The notes under the pieces are model-generated. The model saw nothing but the letters and a program-made list of their open reading frames with translations. It was not told where the DNA came from and made no database searches. Shown one piece after another: positions 53,049-62,298 of a stretch of DNA of 64,000 nucleotides; positions within the stretch are counted from its first letter, which is position 1; the number at the start of each line of letters is the position of its first letter. Source of the DNA: GCA-2699365 sp036160955 (GTDB lineage: Bacteria > Verrucomicrobiota > Verrucomicrobiia > Opitutales > Coraliomargaritaceae); the NCBI GenBank assembly GCA_036160955.1, contig JAYYDJ010000095.1:1-64000 (forward strand), given 5' to 3'. Both the position numbers and the translations under genes were made by a program.

Positions 53049-54539
53049 TTATCGAAAACGCTCTAATGCAGCGTCGGCCTCAGCGCGGAGTGGGTGATTT
53101 GGAGAAATTTCAAGGAATCTGCTGTACATGAACCCTGCAGCAGTGGTATTATTAATTACTTTATCATATACTCGTGCAAGAGAGAGAGCAATATCTGCAT
53201 TTTTAGGAAAGCGGTCATACGCAGTTTCCAGTTCAGCTAGGAATTGCCCAGATGGCTTGTTGCGTTGGGCAATCCGAAGATAATTAATTGTGTATTTAAT
53301 TTCGCTCGGTGAGAGACGAATAGCTTCTAGAGCAGTTGTCTCGGCATTTGCTAGTTGTTTATCTAATAAGTAAACTTGAGAGAGTTCATCCCAAATTTCT
53401 GGATTATTGTTTGCTTGTCCTAATGCCTGCCAATATAAGCGGATGGATTTATTGTAATTTAGGTCGTACTGGGCACTTCTGGCATTTGAAATTAGTTTTT
53501 CGAAGTTTGGCTCATGTGGGGTAAATTCTATATTTGCTTCCTCTGTAATCTGTTTCTCTGTAGTTACGTTATTAATAGCAGGCTGGGTGGCAATTTTTTG
53601 CATTTTCTCAAAATCTTCTATTCCATCAGATTTTATGCTTCTGTTAGCCTGATTTAAATCTTTCGCGGTTGATTTTCCTGCTTTAAGTGGTGAATTTTCT
53701 ACATTTGCTAATGCTTTTTTTCGAGCCTCATTGGCTTTATCTAAATTAGCTTTAGAAATATCAATTTCTTCTTTCCAACGCTGTAATTCCTTACGTGCCT
53801 TAGTCCAATTGCTGGCATCTAAAGCGCCTGGAAAGCGTTCATCTAGTTGCAAGATAACTTCTTCTGCTTGTGCCAAGTTATTATTACTCAATTTTATTTC
53901 AAGAAGTCCAAACAATGCATCTAGTGCATCTATATTTTCGCTGTTTGTGGCATTAATAAACCAGTACTCTGCCCGGGAAGGGTTATCGAGCAACAAGAAC
54001 AATCGACCAAGAGCTGCCGCAGTACTTGAATCTGTTAGGTTAACTTTTTCTGGAACACTTTTAAGGTATGCTTCGAGAGCCGGTTGGAGTTGTTTTTCTG
54101 CCATCCTATGTTGAGCAAGTTGTGTCCATAGCTCCGATGATAACGCGCTAGAATCTAAATCAGCTAATTTTTCTAATAAATGTCCAGCCGCCTCATTTGC
54201 ATTTAGTAAAGTTTTAATTGTTTTTATTAGTAGATCAACGTCTTGTGGGGATTGTTCGTGTGCCTGCTCAAAAAATAAAGCGGCCATAGTAGCATCATCT
54301 TTGCGTAAATAGACCTGTCCAATTTGCTCCAAAATTTCTACATCTTGGGGTGCTTGCACGCGAAGGTTTTCGAGTTTTACCAGTGCCCCATCATAGTCGC
54401 CATTTTCTTTTAATTCTAAAGCAAATAGCAGATTTTTTTTTCTAGTAGCTTCAGGATCCGAACAACCTATTAGCCAAGCTAAGCTAATAATTAACAGGGA
54501 AATAAGAGTGCTGGTTTGATTGGCTTTGGGCATATTCAT
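53049..54539 (-). CDS. TPR-repeat lipoprotein
   Basis: The 496-residue protein has a lipoprotein signal (lipobox LIGC, C26) and tetratricopeptide repeats along the length, for example LENLRVQAPQDVEILEQIGQVY, DVDLLIKTIKTLLNANEA and NAETTALEAIRLSPSEIKYT. A low-complexity charged linker lies in the middle (about 240-330). It is probably a periplasmic or outer-membrane scaffold. Its 38-base gap to dnaG suggests possible co-transcription with dnaG-rpoD. Confidence 0.82.
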   Translation of the reverse strand: MNMPKANQTSTLISLLIISLAWLIGCSDPEATRKKNLLFALELKENGDYDGALVKLENLRVQAPQDVEILEQIGQVYLRKDDATMAALFFEQAHEQSPQDVDLLIKTIKTLLNANEAAGHLLEKLADLDSSALSSELWTQLAQHRMAEKQLQPALEAYLKSVPEKVNLTDSSTAAALGRLFLLLDNPSRAEYWFINATNSENIDALDALFGLLEIKLSNNNLAQAEEVILQLDERFPGALDASNWTKARKELQRWKEEIDISKANLDKANEARKKALANVENSPLKAGKSTAKDLNQANRSIKSDGIEDFEKMQKIATQPAINNVTTEKQITEEANIEFTPHEPNFEKLISNARSAQYDLNYNKSIRLYWQALGQANNNPEIWDELSQVYLLDKQLANAETTALEAIRLSPSEIKYTINYLRIAQRNKPSGQFLAELETAYDRFPKNADIALSLARVYDKVINNTTAAGFMYSRFLEISPNHPLRAEADAALERFR

Positions 54540-54600
54540 TATATGAATGCAGCGCTAGTGTTATTTGCAGTTTACGAATGCATTACAATGTTCACTGTTG

Positions 54601-55686
54601 ATGCCGATGTTTATGTGTCAAGTGGATAGGCGGTTTGTAGTGCTCGTTAGAGTATTCTTATTGATTAGCTGGTTTTGCTTACTGACTATTCCTTTCAAAC
54701 TAGTTGCAAATAGTGAGGAAATCCCACCAATGGGGCCACTTGGTCTAGTTTGGGAGACTCAGCTAAGTGTGAATGGTGGATATATGAAAGAAGTGGAAGC
54801 ACTTCTAGCTGCTTATGAAGCGGCTGTAGAAAAAAAAATAAATCCAATTTCGCGTAATAAGGTTGGTCTTAAGGTCAATACCCGCGGCGGCAGAGGACTA
54901 TCGACTCAATTAAACCTATTACGTAGTGTTATCGCGGCGCTAGTCAAGAGAGGGTTTACTCGCGAAAATATATTAATTGTTGATTTTTCAGAACATAAAC
55001 TACGACAGGCAGGAATTTTGCCTTTGCTAGGTGATTCAGGAGCTCAATTTGATGGTTGTCCAGTGCTGGCTTTAGACAGCGGAAAATATTTTGATGTAGA
55101 CTGGTTTTATGATAGCCCATTACCGCCTGTAATGGAGCGAAAATCACAATTTTTCGATTATTCAAAAGTTCCAAGCCCGAGAAAAATTAGTTTGGAAAAG
55201 CGTAAGAGCTATTTACCTATGCCGTTATTATTTGATGTAGATTTCTGGTTAAATATTGCTACTGGAGTCGATGATCCAGCGCTTGGTGTTGATGGCGCAC
55301 TTGCCAATGCTACATTATGGAATGTGAGCAACAGTCAGCGTTTTTTAGTAAACCAAGCGACTGCATCTGCGGCTGTAGCTGAAATAGCTGCGATTCCTGA
55401 ATTGCGCGAACGCATGATTTTACATATCATGTCTATGGAATGTTATCAGTTTATTGCAGGACCGTTTTTTAATTCTATTTATACTCGCAATGAGCAATGC
55501 CTTCGTTTGAGCAGTGATCCGATAGCTTTGGATCGATTACTATTCGATCGTATCAATGAATTAAGGCTTTGGGAAGGCTTTCCTCAAATTGATACATTGC
55601 CAAGGCAGTTCCCTTTTGCTGCAAGTTTAGGCATGGGAATATTTGAGCGATCAGCAATTCGGGTTCATGTAATTCAATCACCATAA
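54601..55686 (+). CDS. Exported DUF362-like protein
   Basis: From ATG 54601 the protein has an N-terminal hydrophobic segment (VLVRVFLLISWFCLLTIPFK), then a DUF362-type domain: VGLKVNTRGGRGLSTQLNLL, AALVKRGFTRENILIVDFSE and, near the end, SSDPIALDRLLFDRINELR. DUF362 proteins often have iron-sulfur motifs; no Cys cluster is visible here. Function unknown. The frame opens further at a TTG (54565), and ATGs at 54607 and 54613 are also plausible. It precedes nuoA closely. Confidence 0.7.
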   Translation: MPMFMCQVDRRFVVLVRVFLLISWFCLLTIPFKLVANSEEIPPMGPLGLVWETQLSVNGGYMKEVEALLAAYEAAVEKKINPISRNKVGLKVNTRGGRGLSTQLNLLRSVIAALVKRGFTRENILIVDFSEHKLRQAGILPLLGDSGAQFDGCPVLALDSGKYFDVDWFYDSPLPPVMERKSQFFDYSKVPSPRKISLEKRKSYLPMPLLFDVDFWLNIATGVDDPALGVDGALANATLWNVSNSQRFLVNQATASAAVAEIAAIPELRERMILHIMSMECYQFIAGPFFNSIYTRNEQCLRLSSDPIALDRLLFDRINELRLWEGFPQIDTLPRQFPFAASLGMGIFERSAIRVHVIQSP

Positions 55687-55753
55687 ACCCCTCATTGATG
55701 AATTGAATTTAATTGAGACGAATGCACTTGAAATAAAGCTAAAATATCGTGTC

Positions 55754-56137
55754 ATGTTTTTTATGAGTGTTGCTGATTATTATCCTATTTTAATTCAATT
55801 TTGTTTGGCAATGAGCGTTGGTATTTTGGTGCTTGCTGTATCCCATATTTTTGGTCAACGCGGTACAGCTTCTGACATAAAAAATTCCCCCTATGAATGT
55901 GGTATGCTTGCTGCGGGATCGAGTCATGCGCGTTTTGCTGTAAAATTTTATGTGACTGCTATGTTGTTTATACTTTTTGATATTGAAGTAGTATTTTTGA
56001 TACCATGGGTATTAGTCTTCCGCGAATTTCTTGCTGCACAATTACCCATATTAATGCCTATCTTCTTTTTTCTATTTGTGCTTATTATAGGTTTTATCTA
56101 TGAAATTAAAAAAGGTGCGATAGAGTGGGAGAAGTAG
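55754..56137 (+). CDS. nuoA: NADH-quinone oxidoreductase subunit A (isolated gene)
   Basis: The 127-residue membrane subunit of complex I has three helices (QFCLAMSVGILVLAVSHIFG, FYVTAMLFILFDIEVVFLIP, LMPIFFFLFVLIIGFIYEIK) and the signature KNSPYECGM with FDIEVVFLIPW. It helps form the proton-pumping membrane arm. No other nuo gene follows; the next gene is the diadenylate cyclase fusion 132 bases on. Start is ATG 55754 or 55763; the frame also opens at a TTG at 55703. Confidence 0.93.
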   Translation: MFFMSVADYYPILIQFCLAMSVGILVLAVSHIFGQRGTASDIKNSPYECGMLAAGSSHARFAVKFYVTAMLFILFDIEVVFLIPWVLVFREFLAAQLPILMPIFFFLFVLIIGFIYEIKKGAIEWEK

Positions 56138-56269
56138 GTTTTCATGTGGTCCAGTTGCTATGTGTACTTATGTTGGCTATCTCAAGCGTATTAAATTTTA
56201 GTTATTCTACAAATGAACTCTAGTCTTTAGTATACTCTCTAATTTTACACTTATAGATTAAATTTCTTT

Positions 56270-57625
56270 ATGCGTATCGACCGTTATATCGCTAAAAATC
56301 GAGTCATTGATTTAAAAAGCACTAATTTTAAGAGCGATTTATCGGAATTTTTGGTTGTTTGTGACTTAAGTAGTGAAAGGTCGCTTAATAAAAAACGTCT
56401 ACACTCAGAACTTATTTTTCGAGAGAAGCAAATGACTACTTATTTAGGCAATGGAGTTTGCTTGCCTCACGCACGTGTCAAAATGCAACGCAGTTATATG
56501 ATTGCGGTAGGACGCTGTCCGAATGGATTAGAGTATGATGGCCAAGAAGAGTACAATAATATCCGCTATGTTTTTCTACTTTTAGCAGCTAATAATGCTA
56601 GAAATTATCTTTATAGTTTAGCCTCTCTTGCTAGAGTATTCCAGAATGTTTCTCAGATGCAGCGGCTAGAACTCTCTGGATCACTAAAAGAGTTTCGGGA
56701 CACACTTAAAACTGTATTTGGGGGCGAGGGAGGACAGCTTCCTCATCGCCATAATCGATTTAATAATTTAATTCTTAAAGAGGCAGCTAAAATTGCTCAA
56801 GGCTCAAATTGTACTTCTGTCTTGATATTTGGAGATACATTTGGAGGTGGTATTGAATTAGGGAATACTTTTAAGAATTTCAAGACAGTTCTCATTGCAC
56901 AAGGTACATCTGATGGCTTAATTGGGCGCAATAATATTGCGGCAACACTACCACTCAGGGCATTTAGTAATAATCGATTTTCTCAACTCCGTAGCGCAGT
57001 GCTTATTGGTCTGACGCGAGGTATCTTTTCAAGCAAAGATCGCATTTGTTGCGTCGGTGGTTTGCCTCAAAGTAATCAGTTCGATAGCATCACAGTTGTT
57101 GATGTAGAACGCGAATTTCATACTATGTTATTTCGTAAATCAGAGATGCTTCCATCTGCAGTGGAACCAGAAGTGATCGAGCGTGTTTTAGCAATTGCTA
57201 CCGAACTTGCTGTTGAGGGTAGGGAAGGTCGTCCTATTGGCTGTCTTTTTGTGCTTGGTGATGCCGAACTTATTTCTAAATACACCAAGCCACTGATATT
57301 AAATCCTTTTCATGGATACAAGGACGAGGATCGAAATATTTTGAATCCATTTATGGATGAGACGGTTAAAGAGCTATCATCTATTGACGGAGCTTTCATC
57401 ATTCGTGGAGATGGTGCCTTAGTGTCGGCAGGATCATTGATCCACGCGCCGGATTATAATCATGATCTTCCGAGTGGTTTGGGCAGTCGTCATGCTGCTG
57501 CTGCTGCTATTACTCAAGCAGTTGATTGTTTATGCATTGTTGTATCTGGAAGTTCTAGTCAGGTGACTTTATTTCGTCAGGGAGAAATGCTGCCACTGAT
57601 TGAGAAAACGTTATTAAAAAAATAA
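56270..57625 (+). CDS. PTS EIIA-like / pyruvate-kinase-C-like / diadenylate cyclase fusion protein
   Basis: The 451-residue protein has three parts. Residues about 25-150 resemble PTS EIIA (fructose/Ntr type): REKQMTTYLGNGVCLPHARV, with phospho-acceptor candidate H67 in LPHAR. Residues about 160-345 resemble the pyruvate-kinase C-terminal-like domain found in archaeal DacZ (SVLIFGDTFGGGIELGNTF, VLIGLTRGIFSS). Residues about 345-450 form a DAC (DisA_N) domain making c-di-AMP: DGAFII (373-378), LGSRHAAAAAITQAVDC. The VSE-E-TG motif reads VVSGSSSQV, so a metal-binding Glu may be missing. A sugar- or nitrogen-phosphorelay-controlled c-di-AMP synthase is inferred. It ends exactly where alr, on the other strand, ends. 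Confidence 0.8.
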   Translation: MRIDRYIAKNRVIDLKSTNFKSDLSEFLVVCDLSSERSLNKKRLHSELIFREKQMTTYLGNGVCLPHARVKMQRSYMIAVGRCPNGLEYDGQEEYNNIRYVFLLLAANNARNYLYSLASLARVFQNVSQMQRLELSGSLKEFRDTLKTVFGGEGGQLPHRHNRFNNLILKEAAKIAQGSNCTSVLIFGDTFGGGIELGNTFKNFKTVLIAQGTSDGLIGRNNIAATLPLRAFSNNRFSQLRSAVLIGLTRGIFSSKDRICCVGGLPQSNQFDSITVVDVEREFHTMLFRKSEMLPSAVEPEVIERVLAIATELAVEGREGRPIGCLFVLGDAELISKYTKPLILNPFHGYKDEDRNILNPFMDETVKELSSIDGAFIIRGDGALVSAGSLIHAPDYNHDLPSGLGSRHAAAAAITQAVDCLCIVVSGSSSQVTLFRQGEMLPLIEKTLLKK

Positions 57626-58765
57626 TTATATTTCACGAGAGCCTTTGTAAATGCGGGTAACTCGCTTGGTAATAGAGCATAATGATTCCCAAGCATGACT
57701 GCCTGCAGATTGACTAAATTCATTAAGACTAATAGACTGTGCTAGGTTTTTTCCAATAATGATGGCAACGTCACCTGCAGTTACTTCTCGTATATCGGTG
57801 ACATCCACGATTGTTTGGTCCATAGTAACACGTCCAATAATAGGGCAGCGTTTTCCGCGAATAAGTACCGCTCCTTTGTTGCTTAGCGAAAGCGGGATAC
57901 CATCCCCATAGCCAGCGGTGAGTACTGCGATACGCGAGTCTCGCTTGAGTTGATAAGTACGACCATAACTAATATCGGTTTGTCTGGGTAATTCTTTTAT
58001 CAGTCCAACTCGTGCGTAGAAGCTAAGTACTGGTTCTACGTGCACATGACCTAGGGCAGACTTTGGATAAGGTAGTACTCCGAACTGCAGAAGTCCGACT
58101 CGGACTGCGTTAAATGGGTTCGTTTCATTAAGCGATTGTAGACTTGAGGAATTATCTGCGTGAATGAATAGTCCTCTCATTGGCACTGACTTTAAAACTT
58201 TAATCAGTCGATCACGCTGTAAATTAGTAAACTGAGCATCACAATCAGCACTTGAGAAATGAGTGTAAATTCCCTGGAGATTTAAGTGGGGTAGAGATTG
58301 TATAGTTTGCAGCAATTGTATCGCTTGCGTATGCCATACTCCCAAGCGACCCATGCCTGTATCGACTTTTAAGTGTACTTTGAGCTGTGATTGATTCGCT
58401 TCGGATAGCTCGTTTAACCATCTTGCTTCATCCGATGTACTGATAGTCGCTGTTAGGTCATTTTCAATTAATTGAATAGCCTCTTCAGGAAGAACAGGGC
58501 TTAGAATTAATATTGGCCATCCGGTACCCATATGGCGAATATCCGAAGCTTCTTTGACATTAGCTACTGCAAAAGCATCGACTCCGCTTTGCATGAGTCG
58601 GCTAACTATTTGTGGCATTCCATGGCCATAGGCATCTGCTTTGACTACAGCTAGATAGCGCATCTTTTTTGGCATTGCAGCTTGAATACCTTTAATATTT
58701 CTTTCAAAAGCGGCTAAATTAATTTCAGCCCAGCAACGCAGCTGCTTTTGGTGGTCTCTCATCAT
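57626..58765 (-). CDS. alr: Alanine racemase
   Basis: This PLP enzyme makes D-alanine for peptidoglycan. The 379-residue protein has the PLP lysine K42 in VVKADAYGHG and the second-domain motifs RPISYGRTYQ-like DISYGRTYQLKRDSRIAVLT with the conserved Tyr/Arg, GYGDGIPLSLSNKG and GRVTMDQTIVDVTD. GTHFSSAD gives the usual YTHF-type motif. It is 15 bases from tsaB on the same strand. The start could be either of two adjacent ATGs. Confidence 0.96.
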   Translation of the reverse strand: MMRDHQKQLRCWAEINLAAFERNIKGIQAAMPKKMRYLAVVKADAYGHGMPQIVSRLMQSGVDAFAVANVKEASDIRHMGTGWPILILSPVLPEEAIQLIENDLTATISTSDEARWLNELSEANQSQLKVHLKVDTGMGRLGVWHTQAIQLLQTIQSLPHLNLQGIYTHFSSADCDAQFTNLQRDRLIKVLKSVPMRGLFIHADNSSSLQSLNETNPFNAVRVGLLQFGVLPYPKSALGHVHVEPVLSFYARVGLIKELPRQTDISYGRTYQLKRDSRIAVLTAGYGDGIPLSLSNKGAVLIRGKRCPIIGRVTMDQTIVDVTDIREVTAGDVAIIIGKNLAQSISLNEFSQSAGSHAWESLCSITKRVTRIYKGSREI

Positions 58766-58780
58766 TACTGAAAATTGAAT

Positions 58781-59443
58781 CTATTTGCTTCCATGCCTTT
58801 TAGGGATCCATTTTTTATAATTGTTAACAGTAGTACTGAAGAGTTCTATACTTTCGGTACGGTGCAAAATTCCTGAATCGATGCATTCAATAATGCGCTT
58901 TGGTTGGTAATGAATTGTGTTGCAGTTAGCAGGTGGATCTTGCCAGCCTTTTCTTTGAGGTAAGTGAAAAATGGCTCCACTCCAAGAGCTTAATGTATCC
59001 GAGTCGATAATTTGTAACTTATATTCTTGATCCTCCAGAAGTTTAACGGCGTGCCAGGCATCTTTTTTCCAATCAGAGACTAATATTGATCCGCTAAGTT
59101 TTATTTGATCTAATTTTAAAGTCCTAATACAAAAATCCAAGCTGTTGTAAGTGTACACTGGAGCTTTCCTAAAGTGGATCCTAGCCCAAGTCTGAACTGC
59201 CATGACGGCTAAGCGTAAGCCTAGTACTGATCCTGGCCCTACACAGCATATAAAGCTATGAATATGATCGAGTTCAGCATTAGCATTTTTAAGGGTTTTT
59301 TCGATACATTTAAAAAGCGTTTCGAGCGCAGTTCCATTAAGTTCATTATATGATAGCCAAGTGTTTTTGGTACTAAGGACTCCAGTTGCTATAGATTGTC
59401 CGCTAGCATCAATTAAAAGAGCAGGCAATTCGGGGGTGTCCAT
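58781..59443 (-). CDS. tsaB: TsaB-like t6A biosynthesis protein
   Basis: TsaB is the inactive ASKHA paralogue that scaffolds TsaD in making the N6-threonylcarbamoyl modification of ANN-reading tRNAs. The 220-residue product (ATG 59443) keeps ALLIDASGQSIATGVLS and the CCVGPGSVLGLRLAVMAVQT motif, corresponding to the family GxGPGSFTGLR. The later half is divergent and shorter than in E. coli. It is directly upstream of alr on the minus strand. tsaD, tsaC and tsaE are not in the window. Confidence 0.8.
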   Translation of the reverse strand: MDTPELPALLIDASGQSIATGVLSTKNTWLSYNELNGTALETLFKCIEKTLKNANAELDHIHSFICCVGPGSVLGLRLAVMAVQTWARIHFRKAPVYTYNSLDFCIRTLKLDQIKLSGSILVSDWKKDAWHAVKLLEDQEYKLQIIDSDTLSSWSGAIFHLPQRKGWQDPPANCNTIHYQPKRIIECIDSGILHRTESIELFSTTVNNYKKWIPKRHGSK

Positions 59444-59594
59444 ATTACAGTCATTATGCATGTTTATATCCGAATAGAATCCTCTATCAGTTGCAAGTGC
59501 AGTTCATTTGATAAATAAAGTTCTCTTAAAATTAGCTAAATTACAATTAAGTGTTATCATTAATTTTAGCCACTAGTTTTTTGGATGTTGATGT

Positions 59595-61358
59595 GTGCTT
59601 CAGTTCCTCCTTAACTTGTTGTTTGTGAATACTTTTGAACAGAGTCCCTTTGACAGATACGCACGCTCTAATGTTAATGCAGCGTGGGGCGCTGTTACTA
59701 TGGAAGTTTTGGCGCGTTTAGGTATATCTACCGTAGTTATTTCTCCTGGTTCACGATCTGCTCCACTGACTCTCGCAGCTTCTAATAACACTAAGTTAAA
59801 TACTCTAGTCGTGCTCGACGAGCGAACAGCTGGCTTTATAGCTCTTGGGGAAGCAAAACGTAGTCATAAGCCAGTCGCTTTAATCTGCACCTCTGGTACT
59901 GCTGCAGTTAATTATTACCCAGCAGTTTTAGAGGCGTCATTAAGTGGTACACCTTTAGTTGTTTTAACTGCGGATCGACCGCCTGAATACAGGAATTGTT
60001 CGTCTGGTCAGACAATTGATCAAATAAATCTCTACGCAGCCTCAGTCCGTTCTTTCACCGAATTAGCTCTACCTGAAATTAGCTCTGAAAGACTAGCATA
60101 TTTGCGTCAATCATTAGTCCATGCTGTGGATAGTGCCTTACATATAAACCCTGGCCCTGTACACTTGAATTTTCCGTTTCGTGAGCCTCTAATTGCTCAA
60201 CTAGATGATGCACCAATAATAGATGCCGATTGCTTGGAGAAGGCCTCGACCGTGATTACACGTTTAGTCGATTCTGGGACGAAAGTAGGTCACATAGATA
60301 CTGTCGCTCTTGAGCGCCTCACTAGCCATCGCAAGGGATTAATTGTCGTGGGTAATATTAATCCTCCTAACGATGATGATTTTACTACTGCAGTAGCACT
60401 AATTTCAAAGAGTTTAGGATGGCCTATTTTGGCGGATGTATTGAATCCTTTGCGGGCTAAAGCCAACTCGATCAGAGGGTTGATTTGTAACTATGATCGG
60501 CATTTGAGGGATGTTAAAGATGCTGCAGAGCTGGTGCCTACCGCCTTACTCCAAATTGGCACTTTGCCAACGAGCAAAATTTTGCGCGCGTGGGTAAAAC
60601 AGATAGATGCCACGCACTTTATTTTAGCTGATAGGCCACATAACAGTGATCCCTTGCATCGGGAAGCTACTATTTTACATGGGGATGCATCTTTTCTACT
60701 TAGTTATTTAGTAGAAAAGAAACCTGATTTAGATTGGCTTAATAGTTGGATCTACAAGGAAAGTAGCCAAGCACAGTATGTGAACAATAAGCTTGAGGCA
60801 GTTAAAGAACTATTTGAAGGTAAAGCAGCGTGGTTACTCTCGAAGCATGTGTATGCAGGCAGCTCAGTTTTTCTAGCTAGCAGTATGAGTGTGCGCTACG
60901 CTGAATGGTTTTGGAGCACTGACAGTCCAGCGGGTGCCATTTATTCGAACCGTGGTGCCAATGGCATAGATGGCACTTTGGGTACAGCAATCGGAATTGC
61001 AAATAATGGGCCCCCAACAGTTTTACTTACCGGAGACTTGGCTTTTTTGCATGATACAAATGCCTTATTATCCGCTAAGGACTTTAAGGGTAGTTTAACC
61101 GTCATTCTAATTAATAATAATGGTGGCGGTATATTTGAGCATTTGCAGTTTTCTTCGCGTGAAGGCTTTGAAGAGTTCTTTGCGACTCCACAGCATGTAG
61201 ATATTCAGAAGTTATGCGTTGCATATTCTGTTCGGTATAAAAGAATTTTGAATTGGGAATCATTTACTGAACAGTTACATGAAAAAATTAATGGACTGCG
61301 TGTCTTAGAATTAAAAACCGATCGAAAGTTTGATTCTAAATTTCTCAAAGAATTTTAA
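59595..61358 (+). CDS. menD: 2-succinyl-5-enolpyruvyl-6-hydroxy-3-cyclohexene-1-carboxylate synthase
   Basis: MenD, a ThDP enzyme, condenses isochorismate and 2-oxoglutarate in menaquinone synthesis. The 587-residue protein shows the N-terminal ISPGSRSAPLTLA, the ThDP Glu region LDERTAGFIALGEAKRSHKP, CTSGTAAVNYYPAVLEAS, ADRPPEYRNCSSGQTIDQIN, and the C-terminal ThDP motif RGANGIDGTLGTAIGIA...LLTGDLAFLHDTNALL with INNNGGGIFEHL. It is followed at once by menB. Start is GTG 59595; the N-terminal 30 residues are poorly conserved. Confidence 0.96.
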   Translation: MLQFLLNLLFVNTFEQSPFDRYARSNVNAAWGAVTMEVLARLGISTVVISPGSRSAPLTLAASNNTKLNTLVVLDERTAGFIALGEAKRSHKPVALICTSGTAAVNYYPAVLEASLSGTPLVVLTADRPPEYRNCSSGQTIDQINLYAASVRSFTELALPEISSERLAYLRQSLVHAVDSALHINPGPVHLNFPFREPLIAQLDDAPIIDADCLEKASTVITRLVDSGTKVGHIDTVALERLTSHRKGLIVVGNINPPNDDDFTTAVALISKSLGWPILADVLNPLRAKANSIRGLICNYDRHLRDVKDAAELVPTALLQIGTLPTSKILRAWVKQIDATHFILADRPHNSDPLHREATILHGDASFLLSYLVEKKPDLDWLNSWIYKESSQAQYVNNKLEAVKELFEGKAAWLLSKHVYAGSSVFLASSMSVRYAEWFWSTDSPAGAIYSNRGANGIDGTLGTAIGIANNGPPTVLLTGDLAFLHDTNALLSAKDFKGSLTVILINNNGGGIFEHLQFSSREGFEEFFATPQHVDIQKLCVAYSVRYKRILNWESFTEQLHEKINGLRVLELKTDRKFDSKFLKEF

Positions 61359-61371
61359 TACACTACTACTT

Positions 61372-62205
61372 ATGAACTGGGAAAAAGTACACGATTTTGA
61401 AGATATCATTTACGAAAAATGTGACGGTATTGCTAAGGTTACTATCAATAGACCGCATCGCCGCAACTCTTTTACGCCAGACACGGTTAGTGAATTAATT
61501 CAAGCATTCAATGATGCGCGTGAAGATACAAGTATTGGAGTTGTTCTACTCACTGGTTTTAATCCTCAGAGTGATGGCAAGTTTGCTTTCTGCGCTGGAG
61601 GCGACCAGAAAATCCGTGGTCACAAGCAGGGTGGGTACATCGGCAATGACGGTGTGCCGCGTTTGAATGTTTTAGATTTACAGAAGCTAATTCGTTCGAT
61701 GCCCAAGGTCGTAATAGCCTTAGTTGCAGGCTATGCAATTGGTGGTGGACATGTTTTGCATGTTGTATGTGACCTCACCATTGCTGCTGATAATGCTGTT
61801 TTTGGTCAAACAGGTCCCAAGGTAGGCAGTTTTGACGGAGGATTTGGTTCAAGTTTTTTAGCAAGAATTGTTGGGCATAAGAAGGCTCGTGAAATATGGT
61901 ATCTATGTCGCCAATACTCAGCTAAGGAGGCACTAGAAATGGGTCTAATAAATAAAATAGTTTCTTACGAAAATTTAGAATCAGAAGGAGTTCAATGGGC
62001 GCAGGAAATTTTGAACCATAGTCCTCTTTCTATCCGCTGTTTGAAGTCTGCTTTTAATGCTGACGTCGATGGGCAACAAGGTCTCCAGGAACTAGCTGGA
62101 AATGCTACTTTGTTGTACTATATGACCGATGAGGGCGAAGAAGGACGTAAGGCATGGAATGAAAAGCGCTCGCCGAAATACAGAAAGTATCCTTGGTTGC
62201 CTTAA
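61372..62205 (+). CDS. menB: 1,4-dihydroxy-2-naphthoyl-CoA synthase
   Basis: This crotonase-fold enzyme closes the naphthoquinone ring. From ATG 61372 the 277-residue protein begins MNWEKVHDFEDIIYEKCDGI and shows INRPHRRNSFTPDTVSELIQ, FCAGGDQKIRGHKQGGYIGN, the oxyanion/Asp region AGYAIGGGHVLHVVCDLTIA, QTGPKVGSFDGGFGSSFLAR and the C-terminal EKRSPKYRKYPWLP typical of MenB. The ATG lies 13 bases after the menD stop. The remaining men genes are not in the window. Confidence 0.97.
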   Translation: MNWEKVHDFEDIIYEKCDGIAKVTINRPHRRNSFTPDTVSELIQAFNDAREDTSIGVVLLTGFNPQSDGKFAFCAGGDQKIRGHKQGGYIGNDGVPRLNVLDLQKLIRSMPKVVIALVAGYAIGGGHVLHVVCDLTIAADNAVFGQTGPKVGSFDGGFGSSFLARIVGHKKAREIWYLCRQYSAKEALEMGLINKIVSYENLESEGVQWAQEILNHSPLSIRCLKSAFNADVDGQQGLQELAGNATLLYYMTDEGEEGRKAWNEKRSPKYRKYPWLP

Positions 62206-62298
62206 AAATCTTACATGTACAGGTGGGATTTCTTCTATATGGCTCGATTGAGAGCCTTGGATTCACTACTTAATCACTTTTGCGTCCAACTTTTCGGA

